A model generated the notes under the pieces. That model saw only the letters and a program-made list of their open reading frames with translations. It was not told the origin of the DNA and searched no databases. A stretch of 64,000 bases of DNA, from contig NZ_SSOA01000011.1 in the NCBI RefSeq assembly GCF_004801395.1, forward strand, positions 1 to 64,000. Direction: 5' to 3'. The DNA is from Gillisella terrae. GTDB lineage: Bacteria; Pseudomonadota; Alphaproteobacteria; Rhizobiales; Rhizobiaceae. Shown piece by piece: positions 19,525-29,383 of the stretch; position 1 is the first letter of the stretch; the number at the start of each line of letters is the position of its first letter. The translations under genes were made by a program, and so were the position numbers.

Positions 19525-20742
19525 ATGCGTTATTCAGGAGCCAATGGCGAGCAGGCAGCCGCCCTGAACCGGGCGATGATCCTGAACGCCATTCACCGTG
19601 GCGGGCCTATTTCGCGCACCGAGATTGCCAAACGCTCGCGGCTGACCAAACAGGCCGTCACCCGCATTGTTGATAAATTGCTGGATGAAGGGCTGGTGAT
19701 GGAGGCGCGCCGACGTCAGGGCCTGCGCGGCCAGCCCGCCATTGAGCTGGAGATTGATCCCGAAGGAGCCTTTGCCATCGGGGCCAATATTGACCGCGAC
19801 CACCTGACCATTGTGGCCGTGGATGCGGTGGGCAATGTGCGCGGGCGCATTCACCACGAGCTACGGTTTTTGCTCCCCGATGCCTTTGTAAAGCTGATGG
19901 AGGACGCCGTTTCATCCTTTCTGCGCCGCAAGGTGATAACGGAATCGCGGCTGACCGGCATTGGCCTTGCCATTCCCGACTGGTTGGGCGAAGTGCAGGT
20001 GATTGGCTTTCCTGAGAGCTACCGCCAGTGGAGCGGTTTTGATGTGCGCGCCGCCCTCTCAACGATCACCGACCACCCGATCTATATCGACAATGACGCC
20101 AATGCTGCCGCATTAGGCGAGATCGAATATGGGCTGGGCACGGAAATGCGCAGCTTTTTCTATATTCTCATCTCCGCCTGTCTGGGCGGCAGTTTGATCA
20201 TCGATGGCATTCGCCACAAGGGTGCAAATGGCTTGGGCGGCGAAATCGGCTGGTTGTCAATGGCCGTCACGGAAGGGCCTCTGGAGGGCGAAACCCGCCC
20301 GATTGGCGATATGCTGTCGCTCTCGGTGCTGATCAATCATCTGGCAGAGCATGGCATTGCCATTGCGCATCCTGCCGATCTTTTGACGCTGGAAGGCAGC
20401 GAGAGAGCCGTGCTGAGTGCATGGCTGAAGAAAATGGCCGTCAACCTCGCCGAAGCGGTGATGGACATTGGCATGGTGGTCGATCCGGATGGTGTCATTC
20501 TCGGCGGGCGCCTGCCGGTGCGTCTGGTGGATGAATTGCTGTTCTATGTGCATGAAGAAATTGCACGCCACGGGGCAATCGCACCCAGCCTGCACCGCGC
20601 CGCTGCCTCGGAAGATGCCGCAGCTTTGGGGGCCGCAGCCATGGCGCTGGCAGATCGGCTGTGTCTGCCATCCGCTGATCCCGCCCATCGCCACCACACG
20701 CCTCTGACGGCGGCCATGCGCCCGTCGCACGGGTTTGTTTAA
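19525..20742 (+). CDS. ROK-family transcriptional regulator
   Basis: Sugar-responsive repressor type, 405 residues. The N-terminal winged helix-turn-helix reads ISRTEIAKRSRLTKQAVTRIVDKLLDEGLV. It is followed by a ROK (actin-fold) domain with IDNDANAAALGE and LGGEIGW. The cysteine-rich zinc motif of ROK sugar kinases is absent, so it is a regulator rather than a kinase. It is co-directional with the mannosidase operon and likely regulates it. Upstream in-frame codons would add residues without homology, so I start at 19525. Confidence 0.88.
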   Translation: MRYSGANGEQAAALNRAMILNAIHRGGPISRTEIAKRSRLTKQAVTRIVDKLLDEGLVMEARRRQGLRGQPAIELEIDPEGAFAIGANIDRDHLTIVAVDAVGNVRGRIHHELRFLLPDAFVKLMEDAVSSFLRRKVITESRLTGIGLAIPDWLGEVQVIGFPESYRQWSGFDVRAALSTITDHPIYIDNDANAAALGEIEYGLGTEMRSFFYILISACLGGSLIIDGIRHKGANGLGGEIGWLSMAVTEGPLEGETRPIGDMLSLSVLINHLAEHGIAIAHPADLLTLEGSERAVLSAWLKKMAVNLAEAVMDIGMVVDPDGVILGGRLPVRLVDELLFYVHEEIARHGAIAPSLHRAAASEDAAALGAAAMALADRLCLPSADPAHRHHTPLTAAMRPSHGFV

Positions 20743-20755
20743 GGAAAGACCCTTC

Positions 20756-21817
20756 TCAATGCGATTTGGGCAATAACAGCTCGATAAAGGGTGCCACCGC
20801 CGCACCATAAACCGGATCACGGCCGGGAAAGCTCAAGGGACCAACCGAGGGTATCCAGCCGGTTGGCACAAAATAGCGCTCTTTTTCAAGCCGGGCTTTG
20901 GCGATTTCGTCAATCAGCCGTTTGATAACATCCTCCGGCAGATCGCCGCCCAGCAGCACAGAGCCCGGCGATAGAAATCCGGCAATGGTGACCACGCCAT
21001 CCAGCAGACGCCGCGCCGCCTGCTTGATCCAGCCCTCGACATCCCCCTCCTTAGCCATAAATGCGCGAAAGGATGCAGCACTGGCGGCCATATCTAGCGT
21101 GCCTTCGCCAAGACCAGGCCGCATGGCCCCTATCGCCCCTGCCCTGCCATGGCTGCCGCGATAAAAGCGGCCATTGATCATGAACCCGGCCTGCACCTGA
21201 TCGCCGATCAAAACAACCACCAGCCCGCCTTCAGGCTCGCCGACCCCAAACAATTTTTCGCCAGCCAAAACGGCCTCAGGCTTAGACAGCGAAAAACAGG
21301 GCAGATCGTCAAACAGCACCGTAAATTGAGGGTCAGCACCAGAGGAGATCACACCAACGCCAAGAGGGGCCGGAAAACCCGCCTTCGCCTGACGGATGCG
21401 AGCAATGGCCGCAAAAAACGCCTCATCGCTCTCAAACTCTTCACTCAACACCATGGTGCCAGCAAGATCACACAGCGCAACGGCACCGCCCTGAGGCCTC
21501 CGCTCAATGCCCAATCCGTAGGCACCCGATGGAACCAGCGAAAATTCGGCGGCCTGATAGCGCGTCTTGGTCTGGCGCTTTCCCTGACTGACAAGCCCCG
21601 CTCCCAGCAGCCGTTGCACGATGCCCGTGATAGCGGGTTCTGTCAGCTTCAATCTTGCGGCAAGCTCCTGACGGGTCATTGGCCCTTCCCGCAGCAAAAG
21701 GGCCGAGATGGTGCGGCCATTGTGGTCGGCGATATCTTCGGGGCTAAGGCCTTGAGCTGCACCCTCCGCCAAAGGCCGAACCGTCTGATGCCGTACAAGT
21801 CGTCGCGCCACAGTCAC
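20756..21817 (-). CDS. second ROK-family transcriptional regulator
   Basis: A 353-residue protein with an N-terminal winged helix-turn-helix (MTRQELAARLKLTEPAITGIVQRLLGAGLV) and a diverged ROK domain (GLGIERRPQGGAVALCDLAG, GRAGAIGAM). Kinase residues and the zinc motif are not recognisable. It is convergent with the first ROK gene (13-base gap) and divergent from the metallophosphoesterase gene, which it may control from the shared spacer 21818-21968. The start is not supported by a strong ribosome-binding site and is less certain than the identity. Confidence 0.82.
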   Translation of the reverse strand: MTVARRLVRHQTVRPLAEGAAQGLSPEDIADHNGRTISALLLREGPMTRQELAARLKLTEPAITGIVQRLLGAGLVSQGKRQTKTRYQAAEFSLVPSGAYGLGIERRPQGGAVALCDLAGTMVLSEEFESDEAFFAAIARIRQAKAGFPAPLGVGVISSGADPQFTVLFDDLPCFSLSKPEAVLAGEKLFGVGEPEGGLVVVLIGDQVQAGFMINGRFYRGSHGRAGAIGAMRPGLGEGTLDMAASAASFRAFMAKEGDVEGWIKQAARRLLDGVVTIAGFLSPGSVLLGGDLPEDVIKRLIDEIAKARLEKERYFVPTGWIPSVGPLSFPGRDPVYGAAVAPFIELLLPKSH

Positions 21818-21968
21818 ATTTCCATCAAGCGGTTACACTGTCATCCTGTCGTCATACATCACCCCAAAGCAATAGAACAGCAAGCAAATAGGCCGCTGCA
21901 ATGTCAAAGCCCCAAAGACGGAAGCCTGCCGATTGACACAATGAAAACAGCCTGATGAAAGTATCACC

Positions 21969-23693
21969 ATGACAAACAACACTGATTTCTCCATCGCCGT
22001 CATTGCTGACGCGCATTTTCACGATATCGACGGTGATTATGGTGTGCCGGGCTTGGGCCATCGCAGTCTGACATTGCGCACATGGGATGATACCCGCACC
22101 TCAACACGGGTTTTCAATGAGAGCGCAATGGCGCTGAGAGCAGCGCTGAACGAGGTCGCAACCCGCAACATTGGCCATGTGGTGCTGCTGGGTGATTATA
22201 CCGATGACGGCCAACGCCTGACCACACAAAGCGTTGCAAAACTGCTTGCCGACCATGAGAAGCGCTTTGGCACCCGCTTTTACGCCCTGCCCGGCAATCA
22301 TGATATTTTCGGCCCCAACGGTCGCCATCAGGCCAAGCGTTTTTTGCAAGCCGATGGAACCAGCAAACTCGTGACCAGCGATGCGGCAGAAGATACACCA
22401 GACAATCTTTTAAACCCGCACATGTATTGCGAGGGCTATCCGCTGGGGCTGAACCCCATGGCCGCCTTCGGCTATTTTCGCCGCGCTGACGATCTGCACT
22501 GGGAATCCCCCTTTGGCCTGAGCGATGATCCGGCCAGCCGCATCTATGCGGTTTCCTCCCCGGATGGGCGAAACCACTATCGCCTGATGGATGCTTCCTA
22601 TCTGATCGAGCCGGAGAAAGACCTTTGGTTGCTGATGCTGGATGCCAATGTGTTTGAGCCCCGCGATGGCGATTTTCCGGTCGGCTCCGAGCAGGCCTTC
22701 ATCGACAGCACCGCGGCTGGCTGGAATGCCATGTTGCGCCTAAAACCCTTTATTTTCGAATGGATTGCCGATGTCGCAAAGCGCGCCAAAGAGCATGGCA
22801 AAACACTTCTGACTTTTTCTCATTATCCAGTCATTGATCCCTTTGATGACCCGGAAAACACCGGCAAAACCTTGTTTCCCAACAGCAACATGGCCAAGCG
22901 CAAGCCATCCGATGCGGTGGCAGAGGCCCTGATCACTGCTGGCATCACCGTGCATTTTAGCGGGCATTTGCATGTGGAGGGCGTCACCCGCCATGCCAAT
23001 GATGATGGTCAGTTGATCAATGTCGCAGTGCCCTCGCTGGTGGCCTTTCCGCCCGCCTTCAAGCATCTGACCCTACAGCGTGATATGCTTGCCATTGACA
23101 CGATCGATCTCTCAGCACTGCCGGTCGATCCGGACATTATGGCAGCCTATCAGCATGAAACCACGCAAACAGGTGCCGTGCCGGACGCTGCGATTTTTGC
23201 GCAGACCTATGGCGCATTCCTGCGCCTGCATCTCACCGCCCTTGTCGAACATCGCTTTTTTATCCGCGAATGGCCGCGCGATGTGGTGGCCTGCCTTGCT
23301 CCGATGTCCGTGCAACAACTCTGTCTTGACCCGCGCACACGCCCCGCCAGACCGGATAATCTGGGGCTTGAGGATAAACAAGACCTCGCCGATCTTTCCG
23401 TCGTTGAGATTGTCTCAGACTGGTATTGCCTGTGGCATGGCGGAGGGCGGGCATTGCCGATTTTGGGCGAAAAGCGGCTCGCGCTTTTGCGATGGCTGGC
23501 CGATCTTTACGCCGAGCCTGCGGACAGCGACACGTCTATCACAGAATTTCTTGCCGCTTTCTTCAAAGCCCTGCGCCATTTTTTGAGCCGGGCCGAGCAT
23601 GACATCACGCAGATTTCGCTTTTGCCTGCATCACTACTGCATAATTCCTTAAATCGGAATCGATTTAAGGAGAAAATTATGCAGCAGATTTAA
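21969..23693 (+). CDS. calcineurin-like metallophosphoesterase
   Basis: Cytosolic metal-dependent phosphoesterase of 574 residues. Metal-binding motifs appear in order: DAH (Asp14, His16), GDYTDDG (Asp76), PGNHD (Asn110, His111), SHYP and SGHLHVEG. The C-terminal 200 residues are helical and unassigned. Substrate is unknown; its position next to mannoside genes suggests a phosphorylated sugar or phosphodiester, but that is inference. The last 19 codons and the stop are provided by a module A repeat (23637-23693), giving a tail LLHNSLNRNRFKEKIMQQI that also appears in spurious frames at other repeat copies. The native C-terminus has probably been altered. Confidence 0.85.
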   Translation: MTNNTDFSIAVIADAHFHDIDGDYGVPGLGHRSLTLRTWDDTRTSTRVFNESAMALRAALNEVATRNIGHVVLLGDYTDDGQRLTTQSVAKLLADHEKRFGTRFYALPGNHDIFGPNGRHQAKRFLQADGTSKLVTSDAAEDTPDNLLNPHMYCEGYPLGLNPMAAFGYFRRADDLHWESPFGLSDDPASRIYAVSSPDGRNHYRLMDASYLIEPEKDLWLLMLDANVFEPRDGDFPVGSEQAFIDSTAAGWNAMLRLKPFIFEWIADVAKRAKEHGKTLLTFSHYPVIDPFDDPENTGKTLFPNSNMAKRKPSDAVAEALITAGITVHFSGHLHVEGVTRHANDDGQLINVAVPSLVAFPPAFKHLTLQRDMLAIDTIDLSALPVDPDIMAAYQHETTQTGAVPDAAIFAQTYGAFLRLHLTALVEHRFFIREWPRDVVACLAPMSVQQLCLDPRTRPARPDNLGLEDKQDLADLSVVEIVSDWYCLWHGGGRALPILGEKRLALLRWLADLYAEPADSDTSITEFLAAFFKALRHFLSRAEHDITQISLLPASLLHNSLNRNRFKEKIMQQI

Positions 23694-23736
23694 AGTGTTA
23701 CAGCACCGTGCGCCATATATGGCGCACGGTGCTGTA
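23637..23736. repeat. A-B repeat unit, complete
   Basis: Module A (23637-23690): CTGCATAATTCCTTAAATCG, spacer, CGATTTAAGG and ATTATGCAGCAG. An 8-base linker (TAAAGTGT) leads to module B (23699-23736), a perfect 38-base palindrome TACAGCACCGTGCGCCATA plus its inverse. Module A lies partly inside the upstream gene. Confidence 0.92.
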
Positions 23737-23774
23737 AAGCATGTCGCAGTGAATCCTATGCACGGCGGCAGGCT

Positions 23775-26700
23775 TCAGTGTGCCGGAGTATGCCCGACTG
23801 CGGCCTGCCCTTCCGCTGGCAGATCATCGGCTTCTGGCGGTGTGTAAGACTTTGCAATCAACACATAGGCGGCTGGCACAACAAACAGCGTGAACAGCGT
23901 GCCAATCGACAGACCTGTTGCAATCACCAGACCCATGTTGAAGCGTGATGCCGCCCCTGCCCCGGCTGCGGTGATCAGCGGAACAACACCCAGCACCATG
24001 GCGGCTGTGGTCATGAGGATCGGGCGAAGCCGGACTTCAGCCGCTTCAATAATGGCCTGACGCTTGGACATGCCGGTATTGCGATGCTCATTGGCCACTT
24101 CCAGCATCAGAATGCCGTGCTTGCTCACAAGCCCCATCAGCGTCACCAATCCCACCTGCGTATAGATGTTGATGCTGGCTCCACCAATGCCAAGACTGAT
24201 GAAAATCAACGCTCCCGCCAGCGACATGGGCACAGAGACCAGAATGACGATGGGATCGCGGAAACTGTTGAACAGAGCCGCAAGCGACAGGAAGATGATA
24301 ATCAGCGCGAAAGCGAAGGTGGTGACAAAACCGCCCGATTCCTGCTGAATCTGCCGCGACTGCCCGCCATAATCAATTGTATAGCCGGGTGGAAGCGTCT
24401 TGGCGGCCAGATCTTTCAAGGTTTCCAACGCATCGCCCATGGCAACGCCAGGCATGGCAACGCCGGAAATTGTCGCTGCATTGACCTGCTGGAAATGGTT
24501 CAAGGACTGCGGCACGGTGACGGTTTCAATCCGCGCCACGGTCGACAATGGCACGCTCGTGCCATCGCTGGTCTTGATATAATAATTCAACACATCCGAC
24601 ACATTCAGGCGTGACTGCTGCTGAACCTGCGGAATGACCTTGTAAGAGCGACCATCAAGGCTGAAATAGCCTGTGTAATTGCCGCCCAGCATGGTGGCCA
24701 GGGCACCGCCCAGGTCAGACATGCTCAAGCCAAGTTGGGCCGCCTTGGCGCGGTCAAACACCACCCGCGATTCCGGTTGGTTGAACTTCAGATCATTGTC
24801 GAGAAAGATGAAACGACCCGTCTTCAAGGCATCGCCAATGAATTTTTGGGCAACATCATTCAACGGTCCGAAATCATTGGTCGTAGAAATCACAAACTGG
24901 ATCGGAAGCCCGTTACTTCCCGGCAATGGCGCGGGCTGGAAGGCCACGGTTTTCACACCCGCAATACCATTCAACTCGTTCTGAATTTCAGGTTGCAGGG
25001 TTTTGGTTGTTTCCTTGCGCTGATCCCAGGGCTTGAGAACCCAACCGGCAATCGATTGGCCGGGGGTGTCGATCTGGAACACGACGTTGGTTTCTGGATG
25101 TTTCTCAAAGATGTTATAGGCCTGTTTGCCATAAAACTGGCGCTGTTTGAGCGTGGCCGTTGGTGACGCTGTTGTCAGCGCCAGAATAACGCCTTGATCT
25201 TCTGCAGGTGCCAGCTCTGTCGTGGATGACGCATAGAGCCAATAAATGCTGCCCAGAATAATCAAACCGAAGGTGATAACCACCGGCATGGTGTTCAACG
25301 TTCCTTCCAGAAGACGCCGATACCTGCGGCTCAACCCCTCCATGGTCCGATCAATGAAATGAACAATGCGGGCTTCGACAGTTTGACCATCACGCGGAAT
25401 AGGCTTGAGCAGATAGGCGCAGGCCATTGGCGAAAGCGTGAGGGCGATGATGGCGGAAACCGTCACCGCACCCGCCAAGGTAAAAGCAAACTCGGTAAAG
25501 AGCGCGCCCGTCAATCCGCCTTGAAAGCCAACCGGTACGTAAACCGCAATCAACACCACCGTCATGGCCACAATCGGATTGGCAAGCTCACGCCCGGCCT
25601 GGAGGGCAGCCTGTATCGGCCTCATGCCTTGATCCATATGGCGGTTCACCCCTTCCACCACGATAATCGCGTCATCCACCACAAGACCAATGGCCAGAAC
25701 AAGCGCCAAAAGTGTTAGAAGATTGATGGAAAAGCCCAGCGCCAACATCAAGGCAAAGGTGCCAATCAGCGACAAGGGAATGGCAACGATTGGGATAAGC
25801 ACCGCCCGCCAGGAGCCAAGGAAGGCGAAGACGACCAGCGTGACAATGACACCCGCTTCCAGCAGAGTGTGAATAACCTCATTGATGGAGCTGTTTACGA
25901 AATCGGTGGAATCGTAGATAATCTGGCCGGAAAGCCCGGCAGGCAATTGCGACTGGATGGCGGGAAAAGCCGCTTTGACGCCATTGATGACATCCAGAAG
26001 ATTGGCCGCTGGTGCCACCTGAATGCCAACATACACCGCAGTTTTACCATTGAAGCTGGTAGCGGAATCGTAATCGTCATTTCCAAGCGTCACATTGGCA
26101 ACGTCACTCAGATGAATGAGCGCACCATTGGACTCTTTGAGAACCAGATTTTTATAATCAGCCAGTGAGTGCAAATTGGTCGAGGACGACAGGTTGACCT
26201 GAACCATCATGCCTTTCGTGGTGCCAAGGCCAGAAATATAGTCGTTGCTTTTCAAAGCATTGGCGACATCCGTGGCGCTCAGGCCATAGGCCGCAAGCTT
26301 GACAGGATCAAGCCATGCGCGAAGGGAAAAATTCTTGCCGCCCAAAATTTCGGCGGTCTGCACGCCCTGCACTGATTGCAGTTTGGGCTGAACGACACGG
26401 GTCAGATAATCCGTGATCTGGTTGGGAGCCATGACATCGCTGGCAAAGCCGATATACATGGAGTCAATGGTTTGCCCGACTTTCAAACTCAAGGTCGGCT
26501 GTTGGGCCGATGACGGCAGCTGGTTTCTGACCGAATTCACCTTGGTGCTGATTTCTGTCAGCGCCTTGCCTGAATCATAATTCAGACGCAGGTTCACGGT
26601 GATGGTGCTCACCCCCGTCTGGCTGGTGGATGTCATGTAATCAATGCCATTGGCCTGCGCGATTGCGTTTTCCAAAGGCGTGGTGATGAAACCTGCGATA

Positions 26701-26876
26701 ATGCTGGAGTCAGCCCCGGCATAGGTTGTCGTCACGGTAACGATGGCGTTTTCCGTGCGTGGATATTGCAGGATCGGCAGGGTGGTCATCGATCTCAACC
26801 CCAGCACGAGGATGAGCGCGCTGACCACAAGGGCCAGAACCGGCCTGCGCACAAAAATATCGGTAATGCTCTTCAT
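23775..26876 (-). CDS. RND efflux pump inner-membrane transporter (HAE1 family)
   Basis: Proton-driven multidrug exporter of 1033 residues. It begins with the typical ITDIFVRRPVLALVVSALILVLG and has two large periplasmic loops and twelve expected membrane segments. The proton-relay acids in TM4 are visible as VVDDAIIVVEGVNRHM. The last segment includes GLVSKHGILMLEVAN. It lies 9 bases downstream of its adaptor gene on the same strand. No outer-membrane channel gene is nearby, so it must use one encoded elsewhere. Substrates cannot be read from the sequence. Confidence 0.94.
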   Translation of the reverse strand: MKSITDIFVRRPVLALVVSALILVLGLRSMTTLPILQYPRTENAIVTVTTTYAGADSSIIAGFITTPLENAIAQANGIDYMTSTSQTGVSTITVNLRLNYDSGKALTEISTKVNSVRNQLPSSAQQPTLSLKVGQTIDSMYIGFASDVMAPNQITDYLTRVVQPKLQSVQGVQTAEILGGKNFSLRAWLDPVKLAAYGLSATDVANALKSNDYISGLGTTKGMMVQVNLSSSTNLHSLADYKNLVLKESNGALIHLSDVANVTLGNDDYDSATSFNGKTAVYVGIQVAPAANLLDVINGVKAAFPAIQSQLPAGLSGQIIYDSTDFVNSSINEVIHTLLEAGVIVTLVVFAFLGSWRAVLIPIVAIPLSLIGTFALMLALGFSINLLTLLALVLAIGLVVDDAIIVVEGVNRHMDQGMRPIQAALQAGRELANPIVAMTVVLIAVYVPVGFQGGLTGALFTEFAFTLAGAVTVSAIIALTLSPMACAYLLKPIPRDGQTVEARIVHFIDRTMEGLSRRYRRLLEGTLNTMPVVITFGLIILGSIYWLYASSTTELAPAEDQGVILALTTASPTATLKQRQFYGKQAYNIFEKHPETNVVFQIDTPGQSIAGWVLKPWDQRKETTKTLQPEIQNELNGIAGVKTVAFQPAPLPGSNGLPIQFVISTTNDFGPLNDVAQKFIGDALKTGRFIFLDNDLKFNQPESRVVFDRAKAAQLGLSMSDLGGALATMLGGNYTGYFSLDGRSYKVIPQVQQQSRLNVSDVLNYYIKTSDGTSVPLSTVARIETVTVPQSLNHFQQVNAATISGVAMPGVAMGDALETLKDLAAKTLPPGYTIDYGGQSRQIQQESGGFVTTFAFALIIIFLSLAALFNSFRDPIVILVSVPMSLAGALIFISLGIGGASINIYTQVGLVTLMGLVSKHGILMLEVANEHRNTGMSKRQAIIEAAEVRLRPILMTTAAMVLGVVPLITAAGAGAASRFNMGLVIATGLSIGTLFTLFVVPAAYVLIAKSYTPPEADDLPAEGQAAVGHTPAH

Positions 26877-26885
26877 GGCGAGGTC

Positions 26886-28010
26886 CTATTGATCCTTGAT
26901 CTCAGGCGCATTTTCGAAAGTCGGTACATGGCTGTTGTCGATTGTCACCGGCGTGCCATTGCGAAGCTTGATCTGCCCGGCAATCACCACCTGTTCGCCT
27001 GCCTTTACCCCATCGATGATCGCAACATTGTCACCACGCGTGGCACCTGTTTTGATAAACATCTGACGTGCGACACCATTTTTGCTGTCATTGGCTGTTG
27101 GGTGATCGACAATAAACACGCTGTCGCCATAGGGATTATAGACAATGGCAGTCTGCGGCAGAGTGATGAGTTTCTGGCTGGAGCCAATGTTGATCTTGAC
27201 GCGGCCGAACATGCCGGGCAACAAAAGTCCATCCGGGTTGCTCATTGTCGCGCGGATCTGCACATTTCTGGACACCGGATCGACCTTCGAATTGATGGCA
27301 GAGATTTTGCCCGGAAAGGTTTTGCCGGGATAGGCGTCAACCGTGGTCGTCACATCCTGACCAACCTTGATCTGGTTCAGCGCCTGCTGGGGCAGGTATA
27401 AATCAACGTAGAGCGTATCCAGCGCCTGCAAGGTGACGATGGTGGTACCGGCGGTCAAATATTGCCCAAGATCCACGTTTCGAATGCCGAGCCGGCCGGC
27501 GAAAGGAGCCCGAAGGGTCTTTTGATCGATAATGGCCTGCTGCTGCGCCACAAGTGCCTGAGCGTTCTTGAGGTTGGCGCTGTCGCTATCCACCGTGGCC
27601 TGACTGACGGCGCTGACCTTCTGCTGGTCTTGAGCGCGCTTGAGCGAGATGGCGTAATTATCGGCCGTCGCCTTGAGGGCGGCCAGCTTGGCAATGTCGT
27701 CCTCGGCAGAAAGCTTCAAAAGGCTTTGGCCAGCCACCACCGTGTCGCCCGATTCAAAGCTTTTTTCCTCGACAATCCCGGACACCTGCAATGCCAGATC
27801 GGCACCATTCACCGCTTTCAGCGTGCCAACAGCCTCAACTTGATCTTGCCAGTCACTGACATTTGCGTCCGCCGTCGACACCGTCTGTGGTGGATTGGCC
27901 ATTCCGGCCATCACTTTTTGGATGATACCGGCCTTGAAGGTTTGGAAGCCATAAAGGCCGCCAAAAACTGCACCGGTTGCGAGCAACATGATCACCATTC
28001 GTTTGATCAT
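26886..28010 (-). CDS. RND efflux periplasmic adaptor (membrane fusion protein)
   Basis: Adaptor of 374 residues linking the RND pump to an outer-membrane channel. An N-terminal membrane anchor or signal segment (MVIMLLATGAVFGGLYGF) is followed by lipoyl/barrel halves (GTLKAVNGADLALQVSGIVEE and RAPFAGRLGIRNVDLGQYL) around an alpha-helical hairpin, then a C-terminal beta domain with GDNVAIIDGVKAGEQVVIAG. It is the first gene of a two-gene efflux operon, divergent from a TetR regulator. Confidence 0.92.
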   Translation of the reverse strand: MIKRMVIMLLATGAVFGGLYGFQTFKAGIIQKVMAGMANPPQTVSTADANVSDWQDQVEAVGTLKAVNGADLALQVSGIVEEKSFESGDTVVAGQSLLKLSAEDDIAKLAALKATADNYAISLKRAQDQQKVSAVSQATVDSDSANLKNAQALVAQQQAIIDQKTLRAPFAGRLGIRNVDLGQYLTAGTTIVTLQALDTLYVDLYLPQQALNQIKVGQDVTTTVDAYPGKTFPGKISAINSKVDPVSRNVQIRATMSNPDGLLLPGMFGRVKINIGSSQKLITLPQTAIVYNPYGDSVFIVDHPTANDSKNGVARQMFIKTGATRGDNVAIIDGVKAGEQVVIAGQIKLRNGTPVTIDNSHVPTFENAPEIKDQ

Positions 28011-28235
28011 TGCATGAGGACCTTCTTCACTGGGTTTGTTCGTCTGATGTTGCTGCTAGCGCACTGCACGTTGTCAAAACGCTTATGGAGCACGATAACA
28101 GTTTAATTTTCCTACATATTTCTTACTTAACGGTTCAAACATCTGCACCAACCATTGTTCACGGCGGAAAATCCTGCGCCAAGCGGCGTGCAAAGAATGA
28201 GAACACAGTGAGGCAAGGTGGCGCAATTCAAAAAT

Positions 28236-28254
28236 GAACTGAACCGTTCAGTTC
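28236..28254. promoter_or_regulatory. perfect palindrome, likely TetR operator
   Basis: GAACTGAAC-C-GTTCAGTTC is a 9+1+9 base perfect palindrome in the middle of the divergent spacer, about 225 bases from both the adaptor and the TetR start codons. TetR-family efflux repressors commonly bind such sites. Confidence 0.75.
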
Positions 28255-28309
28255 TATTGCGGATCAATGCAATAAGGATTATCCTCTGTCAAGACAAAAG
28301 CACGACACC

Positions 28310-28407
28310 ACAGCGCCCCTCACCAAATATGGCGCACAAAGGGCGCTGTAATGCTTTAAATCTGCTGCATAATTCCTCAAATCGACTCCGATTTAAGGAA
28401 CTATGGA
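28310..28407. repeat. B-A repeat unit in the efflux divergent spacer
   Basis: A B module at 28310-28350 (ACAGCGCCCC...GGGCGCTGTA, arms diverged in the centre) is joined to an A module at 28361-28407. It lies between the operator and the tetR start, so it would be part of the tetR leader if transcription starts near the operator. Confidence 0.8.
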
Positions 28408-28475
28408 GTGTCTTTTGGATTGTAAACACCAGTGCGTGATGGGTTTGAACGAACACTGAGGAGGAGCAGGAAGAG

Positions 28476-29126
28476 ATGGGTGACACTCAATCACTGAAAC
28501 CAAAAAGTGACGATCGTAAAACCAAGAAATGCCAATTGGTGCTCGATACCGCTGGCCGCATCTTCATGGAACAGGGCTATGACCGGGCCAGCATGGATCT
28601 GATTGCGGCAGAAGCAGGCGTGTCAAAAGCGACGATTTATGCCTATTTTGAAAACAAGGAAGCGATTCTCTCTGCCTTGATCATCCAAGGCTGCGAAGAC
28701 GCGGGCATCCACACTCTTTGGGACACCAGCCTGCCAATCAATGACATTGAAATGGCTCTTCGCCATATTGCGCGCAATTTCACCAAACTGTTTTTAAGCG
28801 AACAATCCTTAGGCATTTACAAGTTGATCATTTCCAATGCCTCGAATTTTCCAGAAATTGCCGAGGTGTTCATGAATGCAGGGCCCAGAAAACACTATCG
28901 TGATCTGGACGCCTTTTTTCGCCAAGCCATCGCAGAAGGTCATTTGAAGATCGACAATATCGATATGGCGGCAAAGCAGTTTCTCAATCTCGTGCAGGGC
29001 GACTTGCATATCAACTGGGCCTTGTCGATGAAGCGACCGAAACAAAGCGAATATGATGCCCTGATCGAGGGTGGCGTTCGCGTTTTTCTCGCGGCCTATG
29101 GCACGCAGCGACCGCAACTGGCGTAA
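28476..29126 (+). CDS. TetR-family transcriptional regulator (efflux repressor)
   Basis: Repressor of 216 residues. The N-terminal helix-turn-helix is clear: ASMDLIAAEAGVSKATIYAYFENKEAIL (about residues 39-66). The C-terminal ligand domain resembles the AcrR-like TetR_C type with FFRQAIAEGHL. AGGAAGAG lies upstream of the start codon. It is divergent from the adaptor-pump operon and most likely represses it through the palindrome at 28236-28254. Confidence 0.9.
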   Translation: MGDTQSLKPKSDDRKTKKCQLVLDTAGRIFMEQGYDRASMDLIAAEAGVSKATIYAYFENKEAILSALIIQGCEDAGIHTLWDTSLPINDIEMALRHIARNFTKLFLSEQSLGIYKLIISNASNFPEIAEVFMNAGPRKHYRDLDAFFRQAIAEGHLKIDNIDMAAKQFLNLVQGDLHINWALSMKRPKQSEYDALIEGGVRVFLAAYGTQRPQLA

Positions 29127-29298
29127 AGAAGATTAAAGCTGAAAAAGAAAAAGGCCTCCCAACGTTTCCGTCGCGGAAGCCCTTCTCATAACCTTAAGCA
29201 CAACACGAATCGCATTTTCGCGAATCATAGTCAAGAATCACCCAGCTAAAATTCATCACATCATCAAAAAATTCGGACTGTTTCCATGCTCACAAGGC

Positions 29299-29314
29299 GT
29301 CGTCCGCGGACGAC
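29299..29314. other. parS-like centromere site 1
   Basis: GTCGTCCGCGGACGAC, a perfect 16-base palindrome 146 bases upstream of repA. It fits the repABC parS pattern GTTnnnnGCnnnnAAC except for one symmetric change (T3 to C, A14 to G). An identical copy lies within repB at 31401-31416. RepB is the expected ligand. Confidence 0.8.
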
Positions 29315-29383
29315 CATTTGCCGCCATGCCCCTCCTGCGTTTAGTGAAAACAAAATTCTTGGTTAAATATTTGTAAATTGGTA

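Noticed and set aside
29140-29195. Hairpin-like GGCCTCC...GGAAGCC after the first tetR gene as its terminator
   Set aside because: The stem is imperfect and the T-rich side lies on the opposite strand, so it cannot be assigned to tetR with confidence.
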